This document shows positions 44,780 to 54,097 of a DNA stretch of 64,000 nucleotides, piece after piece. Both the position numbers and the translations under genes were made by a program. This stretch comes from Cellulomonas sp. WB94 (GTDB taxonomy: Bacteria; Actinomycetota; Actinomycetes; Actinomycetales; Cellulomonadaceae): assembly GCF_003115775.1 (NCBI RefSeq), contig NZ_QEES01000004.1, positions 62,001-126,000 on the forward strand, written 5' to 3'. The notes under the pieces were generated by a model. The model ran no database searches, was not told where the DNA came from, and saw only the letters and a list, made by a program, of their open reading frames with translations. Positions within the stretch are counted from its first letter, which is position 1, and each line of letters starts with the position of its first letter.

Positions 44780-45585
44780 GACCCCTCGCCCGTCCGCACC
44801 GGTCGAGGGAGCCAGGTCGCGACGACGTGCTGCGCACCGAACGGCGCGCTCGCCGCCAAGACCACTGCCTCGACCGCGTCGTCCCCGACCGCACCCAGCA
44901 TGACCTGCCAGGGACCCCACCCGCTCACGGCGAGCTCCGCCGCGACGCCCTCGTCGAGGCTGCCGAGCCGCTCCCGGGCCGCCGGGCCGCCGTCGGCCAG
45001 GTCGGCAAGGACGGCCGCGTCGTATGCGCGAGCGCGGTCGTCGTCGGCGAGCGGTGCGTCAGGCCCGTGCCGCGCGCTCAACGAGCCGACGACCAGCAGC
45101 CCGACGCGGCCGCCGGCCGCCCCCGCGCCGGAGTCGACCAGTCGCGATCCCCGCCCGCGCAGGTCTGCCCCTCGGTCGGTCATCGCTCGGGCCACGGGCG
45201 CGGTGTCAGGCGGACCCACCTCGAGGACGCGCACCGGCCCGGCCCAGCCCGACCGCGCGAGGAGCAGCAGACCGACGCTCGCGGCGACACCGGCAGTCGG
45301 GGCACCGACCTGAGCGGCGACGGACGTCGGGGGCGCTGCCGGGAACGACCAGGAGAGCCGGTCGTCGGGGACCCCCGCGGCCGCGAAGCCGGCCCGCACC
45401 GGACCGTCGACGTCGTGGTCCGCGCGACCAGGCGCGACGACGACCACCCGCTCAGATCCCGCGGCAAGCAGCGAAGCCACGGCGTCGAGCGCCCGCGCGC
45501 GCAGGTCGACGAGCACCTCCGCGCGGCCAGCAGCGCCGGGGACCAGCAGGGCCGTCGCAGGGACGAGGCACGCGGCGACCATCAT
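44776..45585 (-). CDS. Degenerate LigB-like (class III extradiol dioxygenase fold) protein
   Basis: The 269-residue product resembles the class III extradiol dioxygenase subunit B fold (MMVAACLVPATALLVPGAAG, VVVVAPGR, VGLLVVGSLSARH). In active enzymes the first strand carries PHPP with the metal-binding histidine. Here it reads VPATAL, so the iron site is likely lost and the protein is unlikely to cleave catechols. Homologues sit beside miaA in mycobacteria (Rv2728c). It overlaps miaA by 4 nt. Role unknown. ATG at 45585; the second ATG is an option. Confidence 0.8.
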   Translation of the reverse strand: MMVAACLVPATALLVPGAAGRAEVLVDLRARALDAVASLLAAGSERVVVVAPGRADHDVDGPVRAGFAAAGVPDDRLSWSFPAAPPTSVAAQVGAPTAGVAASVGLLLLARSGWAGPVRVLEVGPPDTAPVARAMTDRGADLRGRGSRLVDSGAGAAGGRVGLLVVGSLSARHGPDAPLADDDRARAYDAAVLADLADGGPAARERLGSLDEGVAAELAVSGWGPWQVMLGAVGDDAVEAVVLAASAPFGAQHVVATWLPRPVRTGEGS

Positions 45586-45623
45586 GACCTGACCGTATCC
45601 GGTCAGCCGGGACGGCCGAGCCG

Positions 45624-46100
45624 TCAGTGATCCGCGGCGCGCAGGGCCGCGATCTTCGCCTGCGCGGCCTCGACCGCCTGGGGGTACAGCTCGTCGAGCC
45701 GGCCGAAGAACTGCAGACCGGTGCTCACGGCGCACGACATGTGGAGGTCGAGCTGGTCGTCGGAGATGCCGCGCTCGTAGTCCACCGTGTGCTCCGCGTA
45801 CACACCCACGTCGTCACCTGCGACCCGCACGTAGACCTTCGGCCACAGCGTCGTGAGGTTCCACTCGTTCAGCACGTGCGTGAGCGCGTCGACCTCGGAC
45901 GGCGGCAGGTCGCGCGACCACCGCCCGCGGACCTGCAGGTAGTCACCGTGGGCACCCTGACGGAAGAAGTAGAAGACGTGGTCCTCCCAGCGCCCGCCGA
46001 TGTCCCCGTCGGCGTCGACGGCATACACGAGGCCACGCGCCTCGAGCCGGTCGACGATCCGCTGGTGGGTCAGCGGTGGCAGCGTGGCGCCCTCGGCCAT
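45624..46100 (-). CDS. YbjN-domain protein (first of three)
   Basis: This 158-residue soluble protein has the YbjN signature VYAVDADGDIGGRW then YLQVRGRWSRDLPPSE, LTHVLNEWNLTTLWPKVYVR and a late CAVSTGLQFFGRLDELYP. In enterobacteria YbjN affects motility and stress regulation, but the molecular function is unknown. It is divergent from two further paralogues, with 123 bp between. The ATG follows GAAGGGACGACC. Confidence 0.9.
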   Translation of the reverse strand: MAEGATLPPLTHQRIVDRLEARGLVYAVDADGDIGGRWEDHVFYFFRQGAHGDYLQVRGRWSRDLPPSEVDALTHVLNEWNLTTLWPKVYVRVAGDDVGVYAEHTVDYERGISDDQLDLHMSCAVSTGLQFFGRLDELYPQAVEAAQAKIAALRAADH

Positions 46101-46211
46101 GGTGGTCGTCCCTTCGTCGGTCGGATGCGGTCACGGTCCTGCCTACCTTGCGACCTCGGGCGAGACTAGCCCCGGACACGGACGGCGCAGACGGCTGTCC
46201 GACGTCGGGGT

Positions 46212-46217
46212 TAGGGT
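46212..46217 (+). promoter_or_regulatory. -10 element for a leaderless mRNA (YbjN pair)
   Basis: TAGGGT lies 6 nt before the ATG at 46224 with no ribosome site between. It drives the two-gene YbjN operon. Confidence 0.6.
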
Positions 46218-46223
46218 TTCCGC

Positions 46224-46850
46224 ATGGGCTTCTTCCCCGGCCGTCGGCTGAGCCGCTGGTTCGGGCTGCGAGCCGCCGACACCGGTGCCGGCGCGCACCC
46301 GGTGTCCGGCCTCGTCCCGGCCGATGCGAGTGCGCGTGCGCTTCCGGACGACGAGCTCCACGACCGCGTCGCCGAGCTCCTGGTCCGCGAGCTGGGGGCG
46401 ACGCAGATCGTCCCCGATGCCCCGACCCCCGTGACACCGGAGCGCATCACCGCCTGGTTCCGCCGGAACGAGTTCAGCTACTTCGTCGACAACGACGGCG
46501 ATCTCGGCGGCCTGTGGCGCGGGCGGCTCTACTACTTCTTCCTCTTCGGCGAGGACTCCGAGATCCTGCAGATCCGCGGCCAGTGGCACCGGGAGGTGTC
46601 GATCGAGCGCCTCGAGGAGGTTCTCGACGCCTGCAACGAGTGGAACGCCGAGCGCATCTGGCCCAAGGCGTACGTGCGGGTGAGGGACAACGGCATGGTG
46701 CACGTCATCGCCGAGGTCGCCACGGACCTCGAGCACGGGGTGACCGACGACCAGCTCAACCAGCTGCTGTTCTGCGGCCTGAGCACGGGCAGCATGTTCT
46801 TCGACTCGATCGACGAGCTCTACCCCGACCCCGCGGCGATGGCCCCATGA
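46224..46850 (+). CDS. YbjN-domain protein (second of three)
   Basis: This 208-residue protein has an extra basic N-terminal segment (MGFFPGRRLSRWFGLRAADT) before the YbjN domain (about 75-200; FSYFVDNDGDLGGLWRGRLY, ILQIRGQWHREV, NEWNAERIWPKAYVRV). It is cytoplasmic with no transmembrane helix. Its stop overlaps the third YbjN start by 4 nt, so the two are translationally coupled. Function unknown. Confidence 0.9.
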   Translation: MGFFPGRRLSRWFGLRAADTGAGAHPVSGLVPADASARALPDDELHDRVAELLVRELGATQIVPDAPTPVTPERITAWFRRNEFSYFVDNDGDLGGLWRGRLYYFFLFGEDSEILQIRGQWHREVSIERLEEVLDACNEWNAERIWPKAYVRVRDNGMVHVIAEVATDLEHGVTDDQLNQLLFCGLSTGSMFFDSIDELYPDPAAMAP

Positions 46851-47380
46851 CCGAGCCCGTGCGCCCCGGCTGGCTCTCGCGCGTCCTCGGCGGGTTCACC
46901 AAGCCGATGAAGCACGACCCGACGGTCATGTTCGAGAACCCGACCCCGCTCACCCGCGGCAGGATCGCGGGCTACCTGGACTCGCGCGGCTACCGCTATC
47001 TCGTCGACGACGACGGCGACCTCACCGGCACGTGGGACGGCAGCCGGTTCTGGTTCCTGCTGCTCGGCGACGACGAGGAGATCCTCCAGGTCCGCGGGCG
47101 GTGGCACCGAGCGCTCCCGCTCGAACGGCGCAGCGCGGCGGCGCTCGCGGTCAACGACTGGAACCGCGAACGCATCTGGCCCAAGGTGTACGTCCGTGAG
47201 GAGGACGGCCTGCTCGCGCTGTACAGCGAGGTGTCGGCCGACCTCGAACGCGGGGTGACCGACGACCAGCTCGCCCAGCTCGTCGCGTGCGGGCTGGGCA
47301 CAGGCGTGCAGATGTTCAGCGCGTTCGACGAGATCCTGCCGAACGACGACTCGCCGCCACCGGGGACCCCGAACAACTGA
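46847..47380 (+). CDS. YbjN-domain protein (third of three)
   Basis: The 177-residue protein has the YbjN core YRYLVDDDGDLTGTW, ILQVRGRWHRALP and NDWNRERIWPKVYVRE. It is about half identical by eye to its upstream neighbour in the core. The ATG overlaps the previous stop. It ends in an acidic/proline-rich tail and is followed by short degenerate repeats and the convergent miaB. Confidence 0.9.
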   Translation: MTEPVRPGWLSRVLGGFTKPMKHDPTVMFENPTPLTRGRIAGYLDSRGYRYLVDDDGDLTGTWDGSRFWFLLLGDDEEILQVRGRWHRALPLERRSAAALAVNDWNRERIWPKVYVREEDGLLALYSEVSADLERGVTDDQLAQLVACGLGTGVQMFSAFDEILPNDDSPPPGTPNN

Positions 47381-47385
47381 GTCAC

Positions 47386-47438
47386 CGAGCACCGCGGAGC
47401 AACGAGCACCGCGGGGTTACCGCGCACAGCGGGGTCAC
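47386..47438. repeat. Degenerate 17-18 bp tandem repeat (three units)
   Basis: CGAGCACCGCGGAGCAA, CGAGCACCGCGGGGTTAC and CGCGCACAGCGGGGTCAC follow each other in the gap between the third YbjN gene and miaB. No coding or clear terminator structure. Confidence 0.5.
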
Positions 47439-47471
47439 CGGTCTCTGCGGGGCGCTGGGCTGGCGCCCGGA

Positions 47472-49142
47472 TCAGACGGGGCGCGACCCGAGCGTGGGGA
47501 GTCCCAGCAGGACGGGCCCCGCCGCCCCGACCGACGTCCCGCAGCCCGTGGGCTCCGCGCCTGGCCCGACGACGTGCGAGTGCTCGGCCGCACCGGACTG
47601 CCGGGCCGACCATGCGTCGCCCGCCCGGGTCCGGCGCACCTCGAACACCCCGCCCGGCACGAGTCCCGAGTCCGCGACCAGGTAGTGCGGCGCGGCGCGC
47701 GTGACCGTCACGGCGACCAGGTCGCCGGGACGCGGCGCAGCGGGTGCTCCGTCGTCGGGAGGCGTGGCGCCGGTGATCGTCGCAGCGCGCGTCCCGGAGG
47801 GCAGCGCGAGGTGGACGAGGCGGTTGTCCGCCGCGCGACCGGAGACCCGGTGCGACGCCTCGTCCTTGCGCCCCTCGGAGTCCGCGACGAGGACCTCGAC
47901 GACCCGCCCGACCTGAGCCTGCATCTCCTCGAGCGCGATCCGGTCCTGCAGCGCCGTGAGTCGCTCGTACCGCTCCTGCACGACCGCCTTGGGCAGCTGC
48001 TCGGGCAGGTCGGCCGCGGGCGTACCGGGGCGTGGGGAGTACTGGAACGTGAACGCGGACGCGAACCTCGCGGCCTCGACGACCCGCAGCGTCTGGGCGA
48101 AGTCCTCCTCGGTCTCACCGGGGAAACCGACGATGATGTCGGTCGTGATCGCGGCATCGGGCATCGCGGTGCGGACCCGGTCGAGGATCCCGAGGAACTT
48201 GTCCGACCGGTAGGAGCGCCGCATCGCCCGCAGGATGCGGTCCGACCCCGACTGGAGCGGCATGTGCAGCTGCGGCATGACCGTCGGCGTCTCGGCCATC
48301 GCGGCGATCACGTCGTCGGTGAACGACGCCGGGTGCGGCGACGTGAACCGGAGCCGCTCGAGCCCCTCGACCGCCCCCGCGGCGCGCAGCAGCTTGGCGA
48401 ACGCGCCACGGTCGCCGAACTCGACGCCGTAGGAGTTGACGTTCTGGCCGAGCAGCGTGACCTCGATGGCGCCCTGGCCCACGAGTGCTTCGATCTCCGC
48501 CAGGATCGCCCCGGGACGACGGTCGCGCTCCTTGCCGCGCAGGTGCGGGACGATGCAGAACGTGCACGTGTTGTTGCACCCGACACTGATCGAGACCCAG
48601 CCCGCGAACACCGACTCGCGTCGGGTCGGGAGCGTCGAGGGAAACACCTGGAGCGACTCGGCGATCTCGACCGCGGCCCGCTCGTTGTGCCTCGCCCGCT
48701 CGAGCAGCACCGGCAGCACGTCGAGGTTGTGGGTGCCGAACACGACGTCGACCCATGGCGCCCGCTCCACGATGCCGGCGCGGTCCTTCTGGGCCAGGCA
48801 GCCACCGACAGCGATCTGCATGCCGGGGCGCGCACGCTTGATCGGGACGAGGCGACCGAGGTTGCCGTAGAGCTTGCCGGCGGCGTTCTCGCGGACGGCG
48901 CACGTGTTGATGACCAGGACGTCGACGGCCTCCGCGGCCGCGTCCTGCGGGCTCGCCGCCACGTAGCCCGCCTCCTCGAGCAAACCGGCCATGTGCTCCG
49001 AGTCGTGCACGTTCATCTGGCAGCCGAGCGTCTTGACGAGGTAGGTCCGTCCGGCGATCGACGACGCGACCGGCGCCGCAGCCGGCGCAGGCTCTGCCGC
49101 GTCGATCAGGGCAGGTTCGGGGGAGGTCAGAGTCGTGGACAT
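47472..49142 (-). CDS. miaB: tRNA-2-methylthio-N6-dimethylallyladenosine synthase MiaB
   Basis: MiaB is a radical SAM enzyme that converts i6A37 to ms2i6A37. The 556-residue product has the UPF0004 domain with three cysteines ([32 protein letters not shown]), the radical SAM cluster [16 protein letters not shown] (CxxxCxxC) and a C-terminal TRAM domain. It is longer than usual, with an about 25-residue Ala/Pro-rich N-terminus and an about 60-residue C-terminal tail. ATG at 49142; a GTG one codon earlier is possible. Divergent from the glutamate transporter. Confidence 0.96.
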   Translation of the reverse strand: MSTTLTSPEPALIDAAEPAPAAAPVASSIAGRTYLVKTLGCQMNVHDSEHMAGLLEEAGYVAASPQDAAAEAVDVLVINTCAVRENAAGKLYGNLGRLVPIKRARPGMQIAVGGCLAQKDRAGIVERAPWVDVVFGTHNLDVLPVLLERARHNERAAVEIAESLQVFPSTLPTRRESVFAGWVSISVGCNNTCTFCIVPHLRGKERDRRPGAILAEIEALVGQGAIEVTLLGQNVNSYGVEFGDRGAFAKLLRAAGAVEGLERLRFTSPHPASFTDDVIAAMAETPTVMPQLHMPLQSGSDRILRAMRRSYRSDKFLGILDRVRTAMPDAAITTDIIVGFPGETEEDFAQTLRVVEAARFASAFTFQYSPRPGTPAADLPEQLPKAVVQERYERLTALQDRIALEEMQAQVGRVVEVLVADSEGRKDEASHRVSGRAADNRLVHLALPSGTRAATITGATPPDDGAPAAPRPGDLVAVTVTRAAPHYLVADSGLVPGGVFEVRRTRAGDAWSARQSGAAEHSHVVGPGAEPTGCGTSVGAAGPVLLGLPTLGSRPV

Positions 49143-49243
49143 CACCGTCAAGGGTAAGACCCGGCTCGCTCGACACCATCCCGCAGGCCCGTCCTGATCC
49201 ATGCTCCTGCACGCGAGGGGTGGCCGTCGGACCGAATCGCCCC

Positions 49244-49249
49244 TACGTT
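49244..49249 (+). promoter_or_regulatory. -10 element for a leaderless mRNA (glu ABC operon)
   Basis: TACGTT lies 6 nt before the ATG at 49256. The spacing supports this ATG rather than an in-frame upstream start. Confidence 0.6.
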
Positions 49250-49255
49250 CGGTCA

Positions 49256-50050
49256 ATGGACCAGCCCCTCGCACCCACCGACGCGCCCGGTCCGCTGACC
49301 TCGCCGCGGCCTCACGAGCCGCTCGTCGTGCTCGACCGGGTCAACAAGCACTTCGGCTCGCTGCACGTCCTGCAGGACATCGACCTGACCGTCAACCGCG
49401 GCGAGGTCCTGGTCGTCATCGGCCCCTCGGGCAGCGGCAAGTCGACGCTGTGCCGCACCATCAACCGCCTCGAGACGATCGACTCGGGGACGATCACGAT
49501 CGACGGGGCCCCGATCCCTGCCGAGGGACGCGCGCTCGCGCACCTGCGCGCCGACGTCGGGATGGTGTTCCAGTCGTTCAACCTCTTCGCCCACAAGACC
49601 GTCCTGCAGAACGTCACCCTCGGGCAGGTCAAGGCCAAGGGTGTGGCACCGCGCGAGGCGGAGGCTGTCGCGCGCGAGATCCTCGAGCGCGTCGGTGTGG
49701 CCGACCAGGCGGACAAGCTGCCTGCGCAGCTGTCGGGTGGCCAGCAGCAGCGTGTCGCGATCGCACGAGCGCTCGCGATGCGGCCTAAGGTCATGCTCTT
49801 CGACGAGCCGACCTCGGCGCTCGACCCCGAGATGATCAACGAGGTCCTCGACGTGATGGTCGCGCTCGCCAAGGACGGGATGACCATGGTCGTGGTCACC
49901 CACGAGATGGGTTTCGCTCGCAAGGCCGCTCACCGTGTCGTGTTCATGGACGCCGGCCGCATCGTCGAGGAGGCCGACCCGGAGACCTTCTTCACCAGCC
50001 CCCGCAGCGATCGCGCGCGCGACTTCCTGTCCAAGATCCTCACCCACTAG
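49256..50050 (+). CDS. gluA: Glutamate-type polar amino acid ABC transporter, ATP-binding protein
   Basis: The 264-residue ATPase has Walker [20 protein letters not shown], the Q loop FQSFNLF, signature [15 protein letters not shown], Walker [15 protein letters not shown] and switch His THEMGFA. It belongs to the GluA/GlnQ group. It heads a four-gene operon gluA-binding protein-two permeases, the usual GluABCD order in actinobacteria. Substrate is probably glutamate, inferred from operon type. Confidence 0.93.
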   Translation: MDQPLAPTDAPGPLTSPRPHEPLVVLDRVNKHFGSLHVLQDIDLTVNRGEVLVVIGPSGSGKSTLCRTINRLETIDSGTITIDGAPIPAEGRALAHLRADVGMVFQSFNLFAHKTVLQNVTLGQVKAKGVAPREAEAVAREILERVGVADQADKLPAQLSGGQQQRVAIARALAMRPKVMLFDEPTSALDPEMINEVLDVMVALAKDGMTMVVVTHEMGFARKAAHRVVFMDAGRIVEEADPETFFTSPRSDRARDFLSKILTH

Positions 50051-50092
50051 CAGCAGGGCCGTCCCGGCGCTGCCGACACGAAGGAGAACCCG

Positions 50093-50980
50093 ATGCGCAA
50101 CCGTCCTGCAGGGCTGCTCGCTCTGCTCTCCGCCGCGGCGCTCACGCTCGCCGCATGCTCCGGCAGCACCCCCGAGCCCGCCGCGACGCCAGCGGGGACC
50201 GGCTCGTCGGCCGCCACCACCGAGGCCGCGTTCGCGGCGGGCTCGACGATGGCGAAGCTTCACGACGCCGGGTCCATGACGATCGGCACGAAGTTCGACC
50301 AGCCGCTCTTCGGCCTCGTCGGACCCGATGGTGTCCCCGAAGGCTTCGACATCGAGATCGCCAAGATCATCGCCGGCAAGCTCGGCATCAGCCCCGACAA
50401 GATCACGTGGAAGGAGACGGTGTCGGCGAACCGGGAGTCGTTCATCAGCTCCGGCGCGGTCGACATCGTGGTCGCGACCTACACGATCAACGACAAGCGC
50501 AAGCAGGTCGTCTCGTTCGCGGGTCCGTACTACGTCGCCGGTCAGTCGATCCTCACGCTCGCGTCGAACACCGACATCCAAGGTCCGGACGACCTCGTGG
50601 GCAAGAAGGTCTGCACCGTGTCCGGGTCGACCCCCGAGGCGAACCTCCTCGCGAAGTTCCCGGACACGACGGTCGTCCCGTTCGACACCTACTCGGCGTG
50701 CCTCGACCCGCTCCGCAACGGGCAGGTCGACGCCGTGAGCACCGACAACGTGATCCTGGCCGGCTTCGCCGCCGACAACGCCGACCTCGAGGTGCGCGGC
50801 GAGCCGTTCACCCAGGAGCCCTACGGCATCGGGCTGAAGAAGGACGACACCGAGTTCCGGTCATGGATCAACGACACGCTCGAGGCGTCGTTCGCCGACG
50901 GCACCTGGACGGACGCGTGGAAGAAGACCGCCGGGACGGTGCTGCCGACCCCCGAACCGCCGACGGTCGACCGGTACTGA
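50093..50980 (+). CDS. gluB: Glutamate-binding lipoprotein of the ABC importer
   Basis: This 295-residue family 3 extracellular binding protein has an N-terminal lipoprotein signal ending LTLAAC (Cys about 22), a low-complexity linker (STPEPAATPAGTGSS) and the binding domain with GFDIEIAKIIAGKLGI and VDIVVATYTINDKRKQVVSF. The latter is characteristic of GluB-type binding proteins. ATG follows GAAGGAGAACCCG. A strong hairpin follows its stop, so it is probably expressed above the permeases. Confidence 0.93.
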   Translation: MRNRPAGLLALLSAAALTLAACSGSTPEPAATPAGTGSSAATTEAAFAAGSTMAKLHDAGSMTIGTKFDQPLFGLVGPDGVPEGFDIEIAKIIAGKLGISPDKITWKETVSANRESFISSGAVDIVVATYTINDKRKQVVSFAGPYYVAGQSILTLASNTDIQGPDDLVGKKVCTVSGSTPEANLLAKFPDTTVVPFDTYSACLDPLRNGQVDAVSTDNVILAGFAADNADLEVRGEPFTQEPYGIGLKKDDTEFRSWINDTLEASFADGTWTDAWKKTAGTVLPTPEPPTVDRY

Positions 50981-50988
50981 GCCCACCG

Positions 50989-51027
50989 CCGTCGGGTCCG
51001 CGGCCGCATCGTCCGCGGACCCGACGG
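50989..51027 (+). terminator. Perfect 15-bp hairpin between gluB and gluC
   Basis: CCGTCGGGTCCGCGG and CCGCGGACCCGACGG pair perfectly around 9 nt, starting 8 nt after the gluB stop. In binding-protein operons such hairpins partly terminate or protect the upstream mRNA, raising the binding protein over its permeases. Confidence 0.85.
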
Positions 51028-51062
51028 CCGGCTCGCAGCGCCACCCCCAGGAGAAGAGTCCC

Positions 51063-51713
51063 GTGAACGTCATCGCCGACAACCTGCCGACGTTCCTCGC
51101 CGGCTTCCGCACGACGCTGCAGCTCACGGTGGTGGCCGGCGCGATCGCCATGACCTGGGGAACCGTGCTCGCGGGGCTCCGCGTCGCCCCGCTCCGCTCG
51201 TTGCGCGCGTTCGCCACGACGTATGTGGAGCTCCTGCGCAACACCCCGCTCACGCTCGTCTTCTTCTTCATGGTGCTCATCGCACCGCAGTTCGGCGTCA
51301 TCGCGCCGCTCGGCTTCTGGACCGCGGTCATCTGCCTGTCCGCCTACACCTCGGCGTTCGTCTGCGAGGCGATCCGCTCGGGGATCAACAGCGTCGGAGT
51401 AGGTCAGGCCGAGGCCGCCCGCGCGGTCGGGCTGACGTTCGCGCAGACCCTGTCTCAGGTCGTCCTGCCGCAGGCTGTCCGGTCGGTCATCCCCCCGCTC
51501 ATCAACGTGCTCGTCGCGCTCACGAAGAACACGTCGGTCGCCGCCGGGTTCGCCGTGGTCGAGCTGACGGGCACCGGCCGACGGCTCTCGCTCGCGAACC
51601 CGGGCGACAGCCTGTGGGTCCTCGTCGGCGTCGCCGCGTTCTATCTGCTCATCACCGTCCCGTCCGGCATCGCCGCAGGGGTCGTCGAACGGAAGGTGGC
51701 GTTCTCGCGATGA
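51063..51713 (+). CDS. gluC: Glutamate ABC transporter permease (first)
   Basis: This 216-residue inner membrane subunit has about five transmembrane helices and the EAA loop EAARAVGLTFAQTLSQVVLPQA, which docks the ATPase. Start GTG at 51063 has AGGAGAAGAGTCCC before it. It overlaps the second permease by 4 nt. Length fits the HisM/GlnP class. Confidence 0.93.
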   Translation: MNVIADNLPTFLAGFRTTLQLTVVAGAIAMTWGTVLAGLRVAPLRSLRAFATTYVELLRNTPLTLVFFFMVLIAPQFGVIAPLGFWTAVICLSAYTSAFVCEAIRSGINSVGVGQAEAARAVGLTFAQTLSQVVLPQAVRSVIPPLINVLVALTKNTSVAAGFAVVELTGTGRRLSLANPGDSLWVLVGVAAFYLLITVPSGIAAGVVERKVAFSR

Positions 51714-52594
51714 GCTCGATCCTCTACGACTCCCCCGGGCCGGTCAGCCGCCGACGCGAGCTCATCGGATCGATCGTCGGCGGTGCCGTCCTGCTCGCGC
51801 TGGTCGGCGCCGGACTGTGGTTCGCTGCGGGGCGCGGCGTCTTCTCGTCGAGCCGATGGGACGTCCTCTACGCACCACCGAAGCGGCAGACCGCGTCCGA
51901 CGTCTGGCGCTCGTTGCTCGTCGTCGGTCTCGGGGCGACCCTGCGCGCTGCTGTCGTTGCCGCGCCGCTCGCGCTCGCGCTCGGGCTCCTGCTCGCCGTC
52001 TGGCGCAGCGCACGTACGCGGTGGCTGCGGTTCCCGGCGGTCGTCACCATCGAGCTGTTCCGCGGCCTGCCCGTGCTGCTCATGATGTTCTTCGGGCTGC
52101 TCGGCTTCGGCTGGAGCGCCTTCGCCGCTGTCGTCTTCGGGCTGACCGCCTACAACATGGCCATCATCGCCGAGATCCTCCGGGCCGGTCTCGCGGCTCT
52201 GCCCGCGGGCCAGACCGAGGCGGCGTACGCCGTCGGCCTCACGCGCTTCCAGACGCTCTTCTCGATCCTGCTGCCACAAGCCGTGCGCACGATGCTGCCC
52301 AGCCTCATCGCCCAGCTCGTCGTCCTGCTCAAGGACTCCTCGCTCGGCTTCATCGTCGGCTACCCCGAGCTGCTGAAGGCCGTGCAGAACAACGCGCAGT
52401 ACTTCGGCAACGCGTACTACGTCGCCCTGTTCGTCGTCGGTGCCGGCACCTACCTCGCTGTCAACATCTCGTTGTCACGGGTGGCGCTGCGCCTGCAGGG
52501 AACAACGGGTCGCACCTCCGCGCCGCCACCTCAGGTCCCGGGTGGGCCGCTGCTCCCCGCCGCGGCGACGCGAGCGCTGCCCGGCCACCCGTAG
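51710..52594 (+). CDS. gluD: Glutamate ABC transporter permease (second)
   Basis: The 294-residue permease has an extra N-terminal region with one helix, then five core helices and the EAA loop TEAAYAVGLTRFQTLFSILL followed by PQAVRTMLPSLI. It forms a heterodimer with the first permease. The ATG overlaps the upstream stop by 4 nt. A Pro-rich C-terminal tail (PPPQVPGGPLLP) ends only 3 bp from the convergent rny stop, with no terminator between them. Confidence 0.93.
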   Translation: MSSILYDSPGPVSRRRELIGSIVGGAVLLALVGAGLWFAAGRGVFSSSRWDVLYAPPKRQTASDVWRSLLVVGLGATLRAAVVAAPLALALGLLLAVWRSARTRWLRFPAVVTIELFRGLPVLLMMFFGLLGFGWSAFAAVVFGLTAYNMAIIAEILRAGLAALPAGQTEAAYAVGLTRFQTLFSILLPQAVRTMLPSLIAQLVVLLKDSSLGFIVGYPELLKAVQNNAQYFGNAYYVALFVVGAGTYLAVNISLSRVALRLQGTTGRTSAPPPQVPGGPLLPAAATRALPGHP

Positions 52595-52597
52595 GTC

Positions 52598-54097
52598 TCA
52601 GCCGGCAGTCGCGCTGGCCCGCAGCTCGCGGACGACCGTCACCTTGATCTCACCGGGGTAGGTCAGGTCGGCCTCGATGTGCTTCGCGATCGCGACGGCC
52701 AGCTGCGGGAGGGCGAAGTCGTCCACCTCGGTCGGCTCGACCACGACCCGGACCTCGCGCCCCGCTGACATCGCGAGTGCGCGACGAACCCCCGGATGGG
52801 CTGCCACGAGCTGTTCGAGCTTGTCCATGCGCTCGACGTACTGGTCGAGCTCCTCGCGCCGGGCCCCTGGGCGCGCGGCCGACGCTGCGTCAGCCGCCTG
52901 CACCAGGACCGCCTCGACGGTGTCCGGCGGTACCTCGTCGTGATGAGAAGCGATCGCGTTCACGACGACCGCTGACTCGCCGAACCGCCGTGCGAGCTCA
53001 CCACCGACCAGGGCGTGCGTCCCCGGCACGTCGGCGCTCATCGCCTTGCCGATGTCATGGAGGAAGGCCCCGCGACGCGCGACGTCGATGTCGGCTCCGA
53101 CCTCCGCTGCCATGGCGGCCGCAAGCAGTGCGCTCTCGACCAGGTGCTCGAGGACGTTCTGACCGTAGGACGTCCGCAGGCGCAGTCGACCGATGGTGCG
53201 GACGAGCTCGGGGTGCAGGTTGGTGACGCCTGCACGTTCCGCCGCGTCGTGCCCCGCAGCGTCGGTGCGGTCGTCTGCCCCGGCGACCGCGTCGGCGTAC
53301 GCCGCCTCGATCCGCTGCGGATGGATGCGACCGTCGGCCATGAGCGCCTCGAGTGCCGACTGCGCGATCTCACGACGCTCGGGGTCGAAGCACGAGAGGA
53401 CCACTGCGTCGGGGGTGTCGTCGATGAGGACGTTCACACCGGTGAGGGCCTCGAACAGCCGGATGTTGCGCCCCTCCTTGCCGATGATCCGCCCCTTCAT
53501 CTCGTCCGACGGCAGCGGCAGGATCGTCACGGCGGACTGCGAGCTCGTCGCGACGACCGTGCGCTGCACAGCGGTGACGACGATCCGCTTGGCACGCGCG
53601 TCGGCTGTCCGACGCGCCTGCACCTCGGCACGCCGCACCTGGGCTGCCCCCGCGTTGACCGCATCGGCCACCAGGCCGGCGATGAGCTGCGTCCGTGCCT
53701 CGTCGGCCGTCAGGCCCGCGAGGGCCTCGAGCCGGCCGCGGGCCTCGCGGTCGGCGGACGCGAGCCGCTCCGCTGCCTCCCGTTCGGCGTCGGCCGCACG
53801 ACGGGCGACTGAGCGGTCGGTCTCGGCGACCGCGTCCTCCCGCGCACGCACCGCACGTTCGCGGTCGGTCAGGACGTGCTGCTCGGCGGAGAGCTCATCC
53901 TCACGCGCAGCGGCCCGTGCCTCGCGCCGCTGCGCGTCGGTGAGGAGCGAGCGTGCCTCGTCCTTGATTGACGCCACGTCGTCGGCAGCCCGCGCACGCT
54001 GCGCGTCGGCCTCGCGGCGGGCCACGAGCACCAGGAGCAGCGCGACCAGGCACGCCACGAGCAGGCCCACGATCGTTGCGATGTCGCCGACAGTCAC
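52598..54097 (-). CDS. rny: Ribonuclease Y (membrane-bound HD endoribonuclease)
   Basis: RNase Y starts mRNA decay. The 499-residue product has an N-terminal transmembrane helix (about 5-26), a long charged coiled coil (30-180), a KH domain (LPSDEMKGRIIGKEGRNIRL) and the HD phosphohydrolase (RRGAFLHDIGKAMSAD, ASHHDEVPP). The GTG at 54097 lies 5 nt after GGGAGG and directly before the helix. RNase Y is common in Firmicutes and patchy in actinobacteria, but the domain order is complete. It follows recX on the same strand. Confidence 0.93.
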   Translation of the reverse strand: MTVGDIATIVGLLVACLVALLLVLVARREADAQRARAADDVASIKDEARSLLTDAQRREARAAAREDELSAEQHVLTDRERAVRAREDAVAETDRSVARRAADAEREAAERLASADREARGRLEALAGLTADEARTQLIAGLVADAVNAGAAQVRRAEVQARRTADARAKRIVVTAVQRTVVATSSQSAVTILPLPSDEMKGRIIGKEGRNIRLFEALTGVNVLIDDTPDAVVLSCFDPERREIAQSALEALMADGRIHPQRIEAAYADAVAGADDRTDAAGHDAAERAGVTNLHPELVRTIGRLRLRTSYGQNVLEHLVESALLAAAMAAEVGADIDVARRGAFLHDIGKAMSADVPGTHALVGGELARRFGESAVVVNAIASHHDEVPPDTVEAVLVQAADAASAARPGARREELDQYVERMDKLEQLVAAHPGVRRALAMSAGREVRVVVEPTEVDDFALPQLAVAIAKHIEADLTYPGEIKVTVVRELRASATAG

